NCBI RefSeq assembly: GCF_019279795.1
Contig: NC_056725.1
Location: 1,750,272,916-1,750,336,915, forward strand
Length of the DNA stretch: 64,000 nt
Direction of reading: 5' to 3'
From: Protopterus annectens
Taxonomy: Eukaryota; Chordata; Ceratodontiformes; Protopteridae
In this document: piece after piece, positions 12,380-24,023 of the stretch
Position numbering within the stretch: position 1 is the first letter of the stretch
Layout: each line of letters starts with the position of its first letter
Made by a program: the position numbers and the translations under genes
Notes under the pieces: model-generated
The model's database searches: none
Seen by the model: the letters and a program-made list of their open reading frames with translations, nothing else
What the model was told of the DNA's origin: nothing

Positions 12380-12485
12380 TTTGTAGTTCTTGTTGTTTGT
12401 TGCCTATATGGTCCTGATCATGCCTGAAAGGGTCTTCATAGCAATGTGCCAACCTTGTTATCAAATGCAAATAAATAAAATAGGC
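12380..12485 (+). mobile_element. Possible second solo L2-like 3' end
   Basis: The wording 'atgcctgaaagggtcttcatagcaatgtgccaac...atcaaatgcaaataaataaaata' is similar to the L2-like 3' terminus but more diverged. It is too short for a firm family call. Confidence 0.4.
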
Positions 12486-14700
12486 AAAATATGTAACTGA
12501 ATTGAGGTGTAGAGTCAAAGTCACTGAATTTGGTGCATTGCATGATTCACCACTGACAGAATTTCCTCTGTTGTTTAATATGACAAAGTAAGAAGTAAAT
12601 AGCTTTCAGAGTCTGCATTAACTTTAAATAAAGACGAGAATGTGTGTTAAACAGTAGAACTAACTATCACATAAATAAAATAACTTTCTTTGGATCTGGG
12701 AGTATGTAAAATCAAAATGAAGATAAAATCTGCTGGTACTAGACAGAGTGACTCCATCTGGGCAACATATGGTATGAGAAGTGTTTCAAACATTGAGCCA
12801 GTGATAAACTACATTGCTATGCATGAACAGGACAATGCATATAAAAATGAAAGGTGTTCAGAACAGGAACTGCCATTGTGTTCAAGGGGTGGCTATCAGC
12901 ATGCTAAGAAGTTGTATCAATCACTCAACAGCAGGAAGTGTGCATTGCCTAACCATTCTTCTCAGGTTTGCAATCCTGGAGAGAAAAAAAGGCTAGAACA
13001 TATTTTTCAAGTGAGTGATGCAAATAAAACTAATAACTGTTCAGTCACTGACTTAAAAGGTTTTGTCAGACCCAGACAACTCTGATATTGAAGATTTGTT
13101 TATGAATGCAGATAATATGAGTATGGAGACCCTGTGCACTATGTGTTCATTTTTGAACATAAACTCAGCAATATTGCCATTGTAGAAATCACTGAACAGA
13201 AAAGCTGTCAATACACAGAATGACTTCTTTTTACAGCCTTGTAAAAGTGCCAGATAATGGTCTAAACTAGTCACATCCTTCTTGTGGATGAGGCACACCA
13301 CAAATAACATTATAAGGCAATTGTAGCATTATAAAAATTAAACTAAAAAGCTGCATTTCAGAGTGCATGCTGCATGCCACCCCAAAGCATTCACACCACC
13401 ACATCATCACACATAGTAACACTTAGCAGCATGACATCATGATTCTGTGGACAGTTTTACTCAGAGAAAGTCTAAATGACAGGCCAGGAAATGAAAACAA
13501 TGTACGTGTAAAGCCAAGTTATACAATGAATACTCCAAAATAGCAATGTGTAATGAATAACAATAATGTTTAATGTTTAATGCATAATGTTATTTTTCAG
13601 TAAATATTCTAGTTCTGGAGTCATTGTTGTGTAACCCTTTATTTATTTTATGTTATTTGCCATGCCACTTAACAATGCAGAGTGGCCATTTCCCCCAGTT
13701 GAAAATTAAGCACCAAAACACAGCTATTCCAAAGGCACACATTAGGTCTCAGCTTGTTTGTATTTGCAATAGTTGTATTTTAGCAGACACAGAACAAATC
13801 TAACAAATATTTAACCCCACTCCCCATAAGCATGTGCAGTAGCTGAGATCATTAGGTTTCTGTATCCAGATCCTCATCATCAGTTAATCCCTGGAAGGGC
13901 ATTAGCATAGCATCTGCTGTCGAGCTATTTAAAAATGTCTTATTTTCACATAAACTCATAATTTTATCTGAAAATAGGCTAAATGAACTAATGAACAGTA
14001 GTGACCATTTCTGCAACATGAGAATGGAATGTCAATGGGAAATTATATTTCACCACTTTGAATATGATCTGTAAGCTTGATAGTGGAGCAAAATGCATTT
14101 TCATAACTCGGAGTGCATTCAGAGAATTGAGCTTGAAAGATAATGTCAGAGTCTAAAACTGCATAACTGACTTAATTCTGGTCATAGATTGAAACCTATG
14201 GCTCCAAAACAGATGTGTTGCATGCACAAAAAAGGAAGGCAATTTACTGTTTTAAGCTATGTCAATACAACAACCAAATATCTCACTTAGATTACCTTGA
14301 GAACAGTTGGATATGACAGATATTATTTACAGTGGGTGGATGCAAGTCCAAAACACTGGAAGTCTTAATATAATCTGCCAGAATGATTCACACTGATTAT
14401 GATCAAGATTCAAATGTTTTTTAAGCAAATGATTCACATAATCACATAGCATTCATTTGTAGGCTCAAGGGTGGAAGCTTTGCAGATTCATGGAGTACAG
14501 TCTGTCATGCCAAGTAAGCAAAGTACAGCAATGATGTGAGATCACAAAACGCAAGCAAAAACATAAATTCCAATATTTCATGGGATATTTTTGGGCAATC
14601 TGTTGGCTTCTTTACTGGCTTAGAAAATATACTGCAAGACTTTACCAACAATAGTGAACAACACATGGAGCTGCAAATGTTTAAATAATATGGTCTTGCA
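12486..14700. other. No gene recognised; possible old L2 tail near 13636-13700 (- strand)
   Basis: A 131-residue open frame at 12690-13085 (+) has no recognisable domain and no supporting neighbours. Around 13636-13700 the wording 'ttatttattttatgttatttgcc...cttaacaatg' weakly resembles an L2-like 3' end on the - strand. Otherwise the stretch is anonymous AT-rich DNA. Confidence 0.4.
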
Positions 14701-14843
14701 ATTTTTTAATTTCTCTAAGTCTTTTGGGTTTCTAATACTATGACGGGGATGGACGCCATTCCTAAGTCAAAGTACGATTAAAGTTCATGAAATTAATATT
14801 GTTTTAATCTTTGATGTTAGCCAGAAGTGCTCTTTGCAGCACC

Positions 14844-15106
14844 CGCAATATGGGTCTATATCATATGAGCGAATCGCACAAATTGTGAATGCTCATAATA
14901 TCGAACGTACTGGACCTCGAAGGGCTTTTGATATTTGCCCTTTCCTCACTGTAGTGCAATCTCAGAGTTGGAATATATATTTAGCAGAGGGTGTGGGGGC
15001 GCAGTCCCCCACAATAGGAAGTTTGAGGTCTGGTACGTTCGATATTATGAGCATTTGCAATTTGTGCGATTTGCTCATATGATATAGACCCCCCCCCCCG
15101 CAATAT
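14844..15106. mobile_element. Foldback non-autonomous DNA transposon, copy 2, with 8-bp target duplication
   Basis: The element spans about 14852-15098 and is flanked by perfect direct repeats CGCAATAT (14844-14851 and 15099-15106). Its ends are GGGTCTATATC and GATATAGACCC, inside inverted arms of about 60 bases (14852-14918 against about 15036-15090). Each arm contains its own smaller hairpin (ATGAGC...GCTCAT). The centre carries the family core: 'CCTTTCCTCACTGTAGTG' next to 'CAATCTCAGAGTTGG' and a G/C-rich tract. It has no coding capacity. The run of 13 C at its right end makes the right boundary uncertain by a few bases. Confidence 0.85.
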
Positions 15107-15420
15107 ACCCAGTAATGACTCCTTCTACAATTCATATGCAGTTACATGTATTGGTATCGTATCTAAGTACGATTGTAAATTCTTTTTTATGAGACCTGAT
15201 GCTCCTGATACTATTGGAACTGTCCTGGTATCCTTCTTCCACATTGCTCTCATTTCCACCTGTAAATCCTTGTATTTTATGATTCTGTGTCTCTCTCTAT
15301 GTAAGACACTGTAGTCACTGGGTACAAGGATTGCCAGATGGTAGGAGAGCATTCTTTATGTAATATATTTTTTATGTATCTCAAGGACTGTTGTTCAAAT
15401 CTAACAGAGTGATTTTACCA
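15107..15420 (-). pseudogene. LINE ORF2 C-terminal relic carrying foldback copy 2
   Basis: Read on the - strand, 15352-15125 gives KYKDLQVEMRAMWKKD, then VPIVSGASGLIKKNLQ, and continues with KESLLGI just before the foldback element. This resembles a C-terminal block I know from vertebrate LINE polyproteins ('KY.DL..E...W.....VIP++.GA.G......L...L......I.LQK..LLGT'). The clade is not certain. Only this end is recognisable; the rest is missing or degraded. Confidence 0.45.
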
Positions 15421-17083
15421 AATCAAACATGCAACCAGTTGTTGGAAAGAATCCATTAAATGCACGTGAACTTTGTCAAGTGTGATGAATGGGCATGTTG
15501 CATAATGTTTTGGCCTAGTATGTTTTGTCATATAGAGATTATAGTTAAAAGCTGTCAAATCCACAGTGGTTTTCATTAAAGGAACATTAAAGATGCTATG
15601 ATGCTTCATGAAATACTGGCCAAATCATTGAGTAAAGCAGCTGCTTATTTGTTTTAGTTTAATGACCATCAGTATCTCAGCTGTGATGACTATTATTTCA
15701 AGGGCCCAGAATTTAAAAAGCTAAGAGATAGACATCTTCACAATCAGTCATTACACTTATGAAAGACATTTTTTCTCATCATGGCATTCTAATACTTTTA
15801 TCCTTAATAACAGTTAACAGTTATCCACTCAAGAATTTCATGGAGACAAGCAAGATTAGCATTTCAGCACATAAGCCTCTTCACCAACAAATCTACAGTT
15901 AAAGGGGCAGGTTAAAAAAGTCACACAAGCACTACAGAAATATCAAAAGCAAGTGTTATCAGCTCAAGACAGGACCCTCCTGCTCCATTTTAATTGGAAA
16001 GAGAATGACAACAAAGCTAGTTGCCAGATCTATTCCACTTCATCCAGAGAAAAGCAAAAGGGTATAGTCAGCCTGTCCAACAGCTGAAAGAAAACAGAAA
16101 CTGTACTATGGTAGATTAGCTAAAACATTGTCTACTAGAAAGCCTAGAGAAATAACAATATGGAATCCATGTGAAAACACTTGGAAAAACAGGAGGCTGT
16201 GGTAATAGAGGAAACAAATATGCTACTTAGCCTTATGAGGTCTGAGGCTAGGGTTTAGTTGGAGACATTTCTAAAGGACTAGAATACTGAGATGTCTTAA
16301 AATAATCCAGTTCACGACAGTTTTATTCAAGAGGTGACACAATTATTAGAGAAAACAGACTGTTTCTGAGATGTACACCTACCCTGATTGTGACCTTATA
16401 TCAGATATCAGCCAATATGTCATCTGGTTTGCAGGAATAGACTGTGTTATCTAATCATGACGCAATATCAGGCTGCGATTATTTTTATGATGACTCTTAA
16501 TATCACTAGAAATTCTAAAGTATCTAAATTTGGAAGAGTCATTAAAAGTCTTCCAGATGTAAAGATTAATTAACACATCATGTCAGCAAGGACTGATTTT
16601 CATAACTGCTGTCTAGTGTGTGTATATTTTCATTCCTTCAAAACAATGTGCATAATTGGTTCTGTATGTTTGCATCCTTTATGTAAATATATATATCAAG
16701 TGACACCCCTAAAATAGTATAATGTAGTTTTTTGTTGACTTTGGGCAACTTCTTAAATTATTAGCTTAAGATATGCAATTATACTGTACTGTAGCTTTAC
16801 ATTTAGCTATAAGGCTAAGCATGCATATGGTATATCCCATGGCCTTACCTTACATCTCAGTTACTGCTATGTTAGTAAATGAAATTGATGCATTTAGACC
16901 AACTCCTGGGTGCCTTAGTTGCCATGAAGAGAAACAGGGGCCATAATCACCTAACTCCTCAACAAAAAAAAATGCGTTACATAGAAGCAGCTATAGAGAA
17001 GAGCTGCCACAGAGACATCCCCACAAAGCTTATTACACCAAATCCACAAACACATTGGCCATAATAATGCTGAACTGCTGTCT
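15421..17083. other. No feature recognised
   Basis: AT-rich DNA with no sustained open frame, no splice-supported exon and no repeat family that I can name. Confidence 0.5.
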
Positions 17084-17179
17084 TGTTCATAGGTTCATAG
17101 GTTTATAGGAAGGTACTAGGCTATCGGCCCTGGGGCCTAAACAAGCCCAGCCAAAAAGGTACCCTGACTTTTGCCACCC

Positions 17180-19957
17180 AAGAAAATTATTTTCCTGTGC
17201 CACTGTCGAGCAGAGCCACAGAGGTGAATTTCTATTTCCCATCCAATCATCAAGATTTTTCTTGAAGAGTGCTAATGAGGAGCTTTGCTTGATATAGATA
17301 GGTAGTTTATTCCAGAGTATGGGAAGTCTCTGGGACAAGAATCTATCCCTCCGGCATATTCTGTTTATTGTGGTGACAAGGTTTAGGCCCCTAGAGCATG
17401 TAGCTCGGAGGGATTGGGATTTCTTTAAGTGGAGCATGTCCAACAGCTCTGGGTTTGACATAGCTTTGTATGTTAGGCAGAGATCACCTCTGAGTAGGTG
17501 ATATGCGACGGAGTAAAGATGGAGTTGTTTGAGACAGTCTGAGTAGGGCATCTTTTTGAGGCCAGTAATCCTCTTTGTGAGGTATTTCTGCGGCCTTTCC
17601 AGTTGTTGTAGATGTCTTGTGAGGTACATACCAAAAGGGGCGTTGTACTCCATAATGGGTTTAATGAGTGATGAGTAGAGGGGGACAATGGCCTCTTTTT
17701 TTCTGGATGAGAAACATTTTTTGATGAGGTGTGCCACGTCGAAGGATTTCCTGACTACTGAGGCGATGTGATTATCAAAGGAGAGACTACTGTCCACCTG
17801 TGTCCCAAGGTCTCTTATCGCACTTTTGGTGTTAAGTATTCTACCGCCTATGTTGTAGTTCATGGGTACAGAGTTTTTACCAAAGGGGATGACAATGTAC
17901 TTTTTGGCATTGAGCTTGAGGGCATGGCTTTAACACCAGGCATCTGTCTCAGTGAGGCCCTTTTGTAGAATGTCCACATCGTTAGGAGTTTCGATTATGA
18001 TTCCTAGTTTGCAGTCATCTGCAAACTTCGTTAGCCAAAGACCTTCTGTGTCAGCCTGTACTTCAGAGAAGTAGATACCAAACAGGAGAGGACCCAGGAC
18101 TGAACCCTGTGGTACTCCACTTGTCACTGGTTTGAAGTTGGATTTGGAGTCTGCTACTTTCACAGTGTGGGTTCTGTCAGTGAGCCAGTTGGCAACCCAT
18201 ATCGTGACATAGAGATTTATACCAAGTTTAGTGAGTTTATCTATGATTCCAGTGTGGGGGATGGTGTTGAAAGCCTTGGCAAGATCTAGATAGGCTATGT
18301 GAACCACCTTACCCTTGTCTACGGCTTTGTTGACTGCTTCAAAGAAGTCTATCAGGTTTAGGAGACATGATCTGCCTTTTACAAACCTGAAATGGGTAGG
18401 GTCCAGAGTTTGGAGATTACCAATGTCTTTGTTTATAAGTTCCATGATGATATGTTCCATGGCCTTGCAGACCAGGCTCGTCAGGCTAATGGGGCGGTAG
18501 TTCCTGGGGTCCGTGGTAGCTTGCCCCTTGTGGAGTGGGATAACCGTCACTGTGTGCCATTCAGCAGGCACAAAGCCTGAGGTGAGACTATGATTGACCA
18601 TGGTACTTAGGTGGGGTGCCAGTTCGTTCTGCAGTTCATGTAGAATGCAGCCTGGGATGTTGTCTGGTCCCATGGATACTGTGTTCTTGGCTTTGGAGAG
18701 TGTGGTTTTTACCTGTGTAGCCATGATTACAGGAACTTTGCATTCTTCCAGTATAGATGGACTCTTTAGGGGGTGAGAGGGGGGTAAAGTTAGCATTGAA
18801 CCTATCTGCCAGGATGTTGGCAATATCAGTTGGTTAGTGCCATTGTGCTGTAACTCAGAGCAGATCTGAGTGTTGCCACTGAGATTCTTGACATAGCTAT
18901 AGAATGCTTTGTGGTTGTCTTTAGAATTAGTGGCGATTTTGTTGTCATAGCTAGCTTTGGAGGATTTTATCAGGGATTGCAGCTTCTTACTGAGGCTGAC
19001 CAGGGAGCTCCTTCACTCATGGGATTTTACTCTATTTTGCAACAGTTTCTTCCTTCTGTTGTACAGTTTGTTTATGGCAGGGGACCACCAGATTGGCTTC
19101 CTTTTTTTTTTGGAGGATAGCTTCTTGGTTCTGTTTGGGAGAGCATGATCCATGCACTCATGTAAGTGCTTATAAAGTGCAATTGTGTAGGATTCAGTAG
19201 TTGTAACTGTATTGTCCATCTGCATGGGTGTCATGAAGTTCACCACTTCTATCTTAAGAAGCATGACGTTGGCTTTGGAGAAATTTTTTCCATGGTTTCC
19301 TTAATGGGGGGTGGGGGCAGGATGTGAATATCTAGGGTAATTAGCTTATGGTCGGATCGGACCAATGACTTCAGGTGTGGAACACCGGTCACTCATGTTG
19401 GTAATGACTAGATCTAGGATATTGTTGCCCCTGGTGGGGGTGTGGATAAGTTGATCCAGGGCATTGGAGTTTATGAATTCCAGAAAGCGCTGAGTGAAGG
19501 AGTTGGTACATGAGTAGTTTTCCCAGTTAATGGTGGGGTGGTTGAAATCGCCCATTATTAGGGTATTTGGTTGAACCCTAGTATTTTCCAGTACATCAAT
19601 AAAAGAGGAGTGGGAATCCTGGGGCATGGTGGGTGATCTGTAGCAAGCTACAATTTGGGTTGCAGTTCTGCCCAGAGTTAGTTGCACTTGGATAACCTCG
19701 GCTGCATTATGCTGAGCAACTAGCCTGGAGGTGTGGATATCCTTAATGAATATGGACACACCTCCGCCTTTGGGGTTCTGGTCCAGGTTACATGGCTGAA
19801 AAGTGTGGTATGAATTATAGCCTGGTAGTGCAGAGGTGCTCTCTGGAGCCTTGAACCAGGTCTCAGTCACTGCACAGATATCAATGTTCTCCATTTTAAG
19901 GAGTGCCTTGAGTGAGTGTATTTTGAGATTTAGACTTCTAGCATTGAGTAGCATCAC
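17180..19957 (-). pseudogene. CR1-like ORF2 (endonuclease-RT), copy A, interrupted
   Basis: ORF2 starts at 19957 with MMLLNARSLN, the first motif of the APE-type endonuclease, followed by VTETWFKAPES and VACYRSPT, then MGDFNHPTINW. The RT is at 18823-17930, with PDNIPGCILHEL, NYRPISLTSLVCKAMEHI, the catalytic AYLDLAKAFNTIPH, SGVPQGSVLGPLLFGIYF and the intact catalytic LTKFADDCKLG. The C-terminal part continues at 17863-17180 with RDLGTQVDSSLSFDNH and RFLSQRLPILWNKLP. Frame breaks occur near 19340, 19010 and 17930. Its product would nick DNA and reverse-transcribe element RNA. Confidence 0.85.
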
Positions 19958-19983
19958 CCTCAGTTTTTGCTTGCCTGTTCCTG

Positions 19984-20962
19984 TTACGTTGGTGAATTTG
20001 TCATTTGAACCTTGCCTAAAAGGGCACTATAGGGGTGGCAATTTCCTTAGCCAGTATCCGGAATCCCTGGGGTGACAAGTGCATGCCATCTCTGGCAAAG
20101 CATTGTGGTCTGTCGACCATGTCAACAGGCAGACAGATACTGGATCCCTTTAGAAAGGCACCAGAAGCTTAGCCAATTGTTGCAGTCAGTCATTTTGCCC
20201 TTGTACTGCGGCATCATTCTGGGTGATGGCAGAATGTTACTCAGGGCTAGGGTCATATCTGTCTGGGCTACAAGATCGGAGAGCTCTTCCATGTCTCTTT
20301 TCATGTAGTCCAGGGAGGTATGTCTCAGGTCATTCACACCAACATGGACAATGACAGAGTCATATTTGTACTTGTTGTGGAGTGACCCAAGTGTGTGGGT
20401 TATGTGGTGGATCCTGGCACCCAACAGGCAGCTGACAGTAACCTTTGCCTTGTTTAGTCTGGTGAGTGGGACATCAGTGTACCTGACTATAGAGTCACCT
20501 ATGACTAGTGTGTTGGGTATGTTGTTTTGCCTTATTGGCTGTGGTTGAGTGGCACACTGAGTCTGCAGACTATGTGTCATTTGGGTTGTGTTGGGGGGGT
20601 GGAGGTTGCTTGCATTTCTGCTTTGAAGGTCTCTGTTGCTTGAGCAGATTATTATTGAGAGCCTCCGGGAATGTTTTTGTGCTTCTATGTATGGATTTTG
20701 GTGGTGTAGATTTAGTGAGACTATGTGATGAGTGTGATGTGGTGCAAGTGTTTACCTTCTCCTCTTGACTGTCAAGTTCAGTCTTGATTGGAGAGAGCTT
20801 TACCTCCAGTTTGGCTAGATAAGTGCATCTCTCACAGGTTGTAGTGTTGGGTGGTAGGAGGAGAGGGTTGTCTCTGTTCATGAGGCAATTTCTACATTGT
20901 CCCAAGATGCCCAGATTCATCAAATAGACAGGAGAGAACACTGGGAGCTGACTCTTGGACAT
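19984..20962 (-). pseudogene. CR1-like ORF1 with SGNH-esterase-like domain, copy A, frameshifted
   Basis: The N-terminus MSKSQLPVFSPVYLMNLG contains a cysteine pattern (CRNC...CERC) that could bind zinc. A Q/P-rich linker follows. The C-terminal half has an SGNH-hydrolase pattern: VIGDSIVR (block I), IVHVGVNDLR (Gly/Asn block) and, past the next frame break, the region matching 'DVLHLSPLGFR' of copy B (catalytic Asp-His block). Such esterase-like ORF1 proteins are known in CR1/L2-group LINEs. A frameshift near 20570-20580 separates the two halves, and another lies near 20120. Confidence 0.75.
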
Positions 20963-21110
20963 GCCTGAATAAAAAACTATTTTCCTCTAGATAAGTGAGG
21001 AAAGTGAGTACAAGAGCTGCTTTTCTCTAAGCAAGTGAGGAAAGTAAGTACCAAAACTGTTTTCCTCTAGGTAATGAGGAAGGTTGAGTGCTGTAGTAAT
21101 TAGTAGGTTA
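20963..21110 (-). promoter_or_regulatory. CR1-like 5' UTR with ~41-bp tandem monomers
   Basis: Three imperfect repeats of a unit like 'ttttcctctag-taagtgaggaaagtgagtac' occur immediately upstream of ORF1. They lie where the internal promoter of this kind of LINE is expected. Promoter function is inference. Confidence 0.5.
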
Positions 21111-22489
21111 TTTAGTGCTTACAAGTTTTGAACAAGTGCTGATCATGAATAGAGCTATGCACACTGCAATGCTCAGTGCTTGAGATGACATAGGCAGTCA
21201 TAAAAAGGACATGCCCCATAATATTGTCTATGTTGCTATAGCAATCAACTAATATAAAGTAAATATTGGACCTCAATACATGAAAATTGGGGAGTGTAGG
21301 GGGCAGTATTTATTAAGAATGACAAAGAGGGGGTTAACTGTGTAGCACTTGTGGACTATGGAGTGTAATTGTGTGCCAATGTGTGCCACAGCATGGACGA
21401 TCAATAGGTGTCCTTGATACTCCACATATCTGAAAAGGAGATCCTGGAGATCATGTATCTTTACATGCATATCCTTTCTATTCAGTGTGATGATGTTTCC
21501 TCAGTTCAGAGCCTTTTTCCCCTCATTCAAGGTATTATGTTCCTTCTGAGGGGGAGCATTAGCTTCTGCTGATTTTTGGCACATGAGCAAGAAACAAATG
21601 TGCTTGTGCCATCCTGTCACATGATTCTGTGTCCTTGTCAGACTGTGTTCCACCAGGTATTGGGACTATCAGAAGATGTCTTAATTTCCTGGAATAATTT
21701 CCAATCATCCCTGGATGGCCTTTACATGCTTATCATCCATAAACATCAGGATGTTTTTGGCCTTAGATGTTGTGATAGCGGTGATCTCAAAAAACCCTCT
21801 TGGGTTTCTGCTGGCAGCAGGAATACCACTGTAGACAGCATTGTTAACTACAAGCCCAGCCTAGAATGCATGCAATTATTAGCAGTCAGTTGGTGCATCT
21901 GGATTTGCTGCTGCAATATCTTTTCCAATTGCAAGAGCCACCTCTTTGTGTTGCCATTGGGACTGTGCCTCTGGGCAAAATTTAATGTGGTCTTTTCAAA
22001 ACCCATGTGAATGCATAGGGGGGTCAGCTGCATTCCTGCTGCATACTTCCTGTAACACTGACTACATACACTGGTAGTTTCCATATTGGCTGCTGTCAAA
22101 ATGAGGAAGGTGCAGCCAAACTTGGCATCAATCACTATGCTCAAAATGAAAGTGTGACTCTTTAAGCATCATTGGTGAGTTGTCACATTCATTGTAGTTG
22201 TTGGTTGTTTGGTGGTGGCACTCCTGGCCTTCTTTCTAGTGTGGGCAATATTCATTTGATTGTGCAGGAGGAGGGTAGTTCATGCATGATATTGTTGTTT
22301 GTGGTTACTATAATGATGTGAATGCTTTGGGAGGGTGGATCATGCACTGCATGGCCAAATTGGTAAGTGCTTTTCTTGGGAGTGCCATACTGTGGAATAG
22401 TTCTTTATACTATGGCCCAACTACAATAATCACTCTGCCTGTGCATATCTTACAATGATTTAGCATAGATCTCTAGTACCTTCCAGTTT
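21111..22489. other. Unrecognised region with unassigned open frames
   Basis: Open frames at 21576-22010 (+) and 22144-21848 (-) overlap and show no motif I can name. The - strand frame contains VIDAKFGCTFLI and ends RLGL. A degraded transposase is conceivable but I cannot support it. Confidence 0.4.
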
Positions 22490-22690
22490 TTACCATAGGT
22501 TCATGGGTAGTTACTAGGCATGCAGTCCAGGACACCAATGAGGACCTAGCTCAATTTCCTAATTGTCCAGAACATGGTCTAGTTAAGTGACTTGCAAAGT
22601 CACACAGTAGATACAGGGAGGGAATTCAACCCTGGACTACAGAAATCATCTCATTAACATCTCATAACCTTAATCATCTGTGCTACCTGC
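22490..22690. repeat. SINE-like repeat fused to a CR1-like tail
   Basis: It begins 'aggttcatgggtagttactaggc', the CR1-like 3' end in - orientation. It continues with 'gttaagtgacttgcaaagtcacacagtag...gggaattcaaccctgg...cataaccttaatcatctgtgctac'. That wording resembles the core and 3' region of MIR-like vertebrate SINEs. No RNA polymerase III A/B boxes are clearly preserved. Confidence 0.5.
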
Positions 22691-22921
22691 AACACTATCA
22701 GTACTATCTATTAGGTGGAAGGTGTACACTTTCAGCACCATTTTCCTCTTCCCCCTTTCAGCTGGCAGCATTGTTAAATTGGCAGTTTATTCTCTCCTGC
22801 ATGTAGGATCCTGCTACAGTGCTTGGGTTAAGGATTTCATCATCCTGAATGTCTCTCTATGATACTCTTGCCTGCAGTCCTAAAGATCTATGTGTATGCA
22901 TTAGTGCTGTGCTTTTGTGAC

Positions 22922-23110
22922 TCATGTTGGAGTTCTGACTTTAAACATGCCACTGCTATGTACTGCTGCTGAGAAACACTGACTGTCTAATTCCACTTTA
23001 AGGTCAGGGAGTGTCTGTGTGTCCCTGTGTTCAGCATAATACTCTGCCCGCTGAAGTTTGAGCTGTTCGTACTGCTTGTGGTCTACTGGCAGTGCAGCTG
23101 CAGCATCCAC
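22922..23110 (-). other. Unrecognised short open frame
   Basis: A 62-residue - strand frame with a lysine- and glutamine-rich stretch (KQYEQLKLQRAEYYAEHRD). It is open beyond its ATG on the 5' side. No domain is recognised and no splice context is clear. Listed only because its composition looks protein-like. Confidence 0.2.
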
Positions 23111-23289
23111 TTTTTTGGGTTCAGCTAAGCATGCAGATCTCAGGGGCAGCTTTGCTGCAAATTGCCATCAAGTCATAATGCTGCATTCAGAAAAAAAACT
23201 CAGTATTGCAATCTTGTGAAGCATTTGATACATTTCATGTGATTGATATTTTATAAGAAAATGAATGGATTACGTGCAAGTCAAGCATC

Positions 23290-23622
23290 TGTATTGGCTT
23301 TACCAATAGCAGTAGCAGCTGTAGTAACAATTACAGCAGTAATAGTAATGGACTAGTAGAAGTTACAGCACTAATAGTAACTGATTAGTAGCAGTAGTAG
23401 TATGATGTCAGAGTAGCAGCAGAGAGAATCATCATACCAGTATTAGTAATAGTACCACCTGGAGTAATAGTACCATTACTAGAAGGTGGGATAGCAGCAT
23501 TAGTAATAGTAAGGATGGTAGTCATAGCTGGGGGTCCTATAGTTGTCTAAGAATGTATGTGTCATAGATAAGTCAAAAGCACAGAACAGCACTTCTTGCA
23601 AGATGACACTATATGACTGTTG
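23290..23622 (+). repeat. TAG/GTA-rich repeat and copy 1 of a ~135-bp direct repeat
   Basis: The first part is an impure GTA/TAG trinucleotide-rich tract. From about 23486 to 23622 the sequence closely repeats at 27268-27400 ('gggatagcagcattagtaatagtaaggatggtagtcatag...' and '...gtcatagataagtcaaaagcacag'). The second copy directly follows an RTE-like ORF relic, so both are probably RTE 3' ends. Confidence 0.65.
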
Positions 23623-24023
23623 GGATGTGTATTATTTCCATGAAAGATGTCTCCATCGGACGGCTGTTCATCGATCACTACCCATCAAACAGCTGTTCAG
23701 CGAACTTTAAGATCATCGAACTTCTTTCCTAGGGAAAGAAACTACTTGGTCACCAGAACAACCATAATATGAACTACATAAATTTATATTCACAAAGGTG
23801 GGGGGGGCTTTGCCCCACACCCACCTACATATATATAGCAACTCTGAGATCACACTACAGTGGAGAAAAGGGCTGATTCATGATGCTGGCCACCTAGTTA
23901 CTTTCCCCGGGAAAACTTCAATGTAGTGATCATTCGCTGAATGCAGTGTTCCATGTAGGTGTGTTGATGAATAGGGATTCGATAGAGATGTCTTTCAAGG
24001 AAATAATATAGACCTGACTGTTG
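23615..24023. mobile_element. Foldback non-autonomous DNA transposon, copy 3, with 8-bp target duplication
   Basis: The element spans about 23623-24015 and is flanked by perfect direct repeats GACTGTTG (23615-23622 and 24016-24023). Its right end, reverse-complemented, begins AGGTCTATATTATTTCC, and the left end reads GGATGTGTATTATTTCC. The termini therefore agree with copy 2. The inverted arms continue for more than 60 bases with mismatches (ATGAAAGATGTCTCCATC against TTGAAAGACATCTCTATC). The centre has 'GGGGGGGCTTTGCCCC' and 'CAACTCTGAGATCACACTAC' from the shared family core. There is no ORF. Confidence 0.85.

Larger units (their letters stand above)
17084..21110 (-). mobile_element. Nearly full-length CR1-like LINE, copy A
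   Basis: The element has a 5' UTR with ~41-bp repeats (about 20963-21095), an ORF1 with a hydrolase-type domain, an ORF2 with endonuclease and RT, and a short 3' UTR. On the - strand it ends with 'gatagcctagtacc...' and 8-bp repeats of CTATGAAC (seen on + as 'gttcataggttcatagg' from about 17091). An 8-bp repeated terminus is typical of the CR1 clade. The same element occurs at 39.4-43.4 kb in the opposite orientation, and truncated at 52.4-53.8 kb. The ORFs are interrupted, so this copy is probably inactive. Confidence 0.85.

Noticed and set aside
12690..13085. 131-residue + strand open frame
   Set aside because: No recognisable domain, no splice or promoter context, and no relationship to the repeats around it.
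21848..22144. - strand frame considered as a transposase piece
   Set aside because: I could not match it to Harbinger, hAT or piggyBac catalytic motifs, so it is left unassigned.
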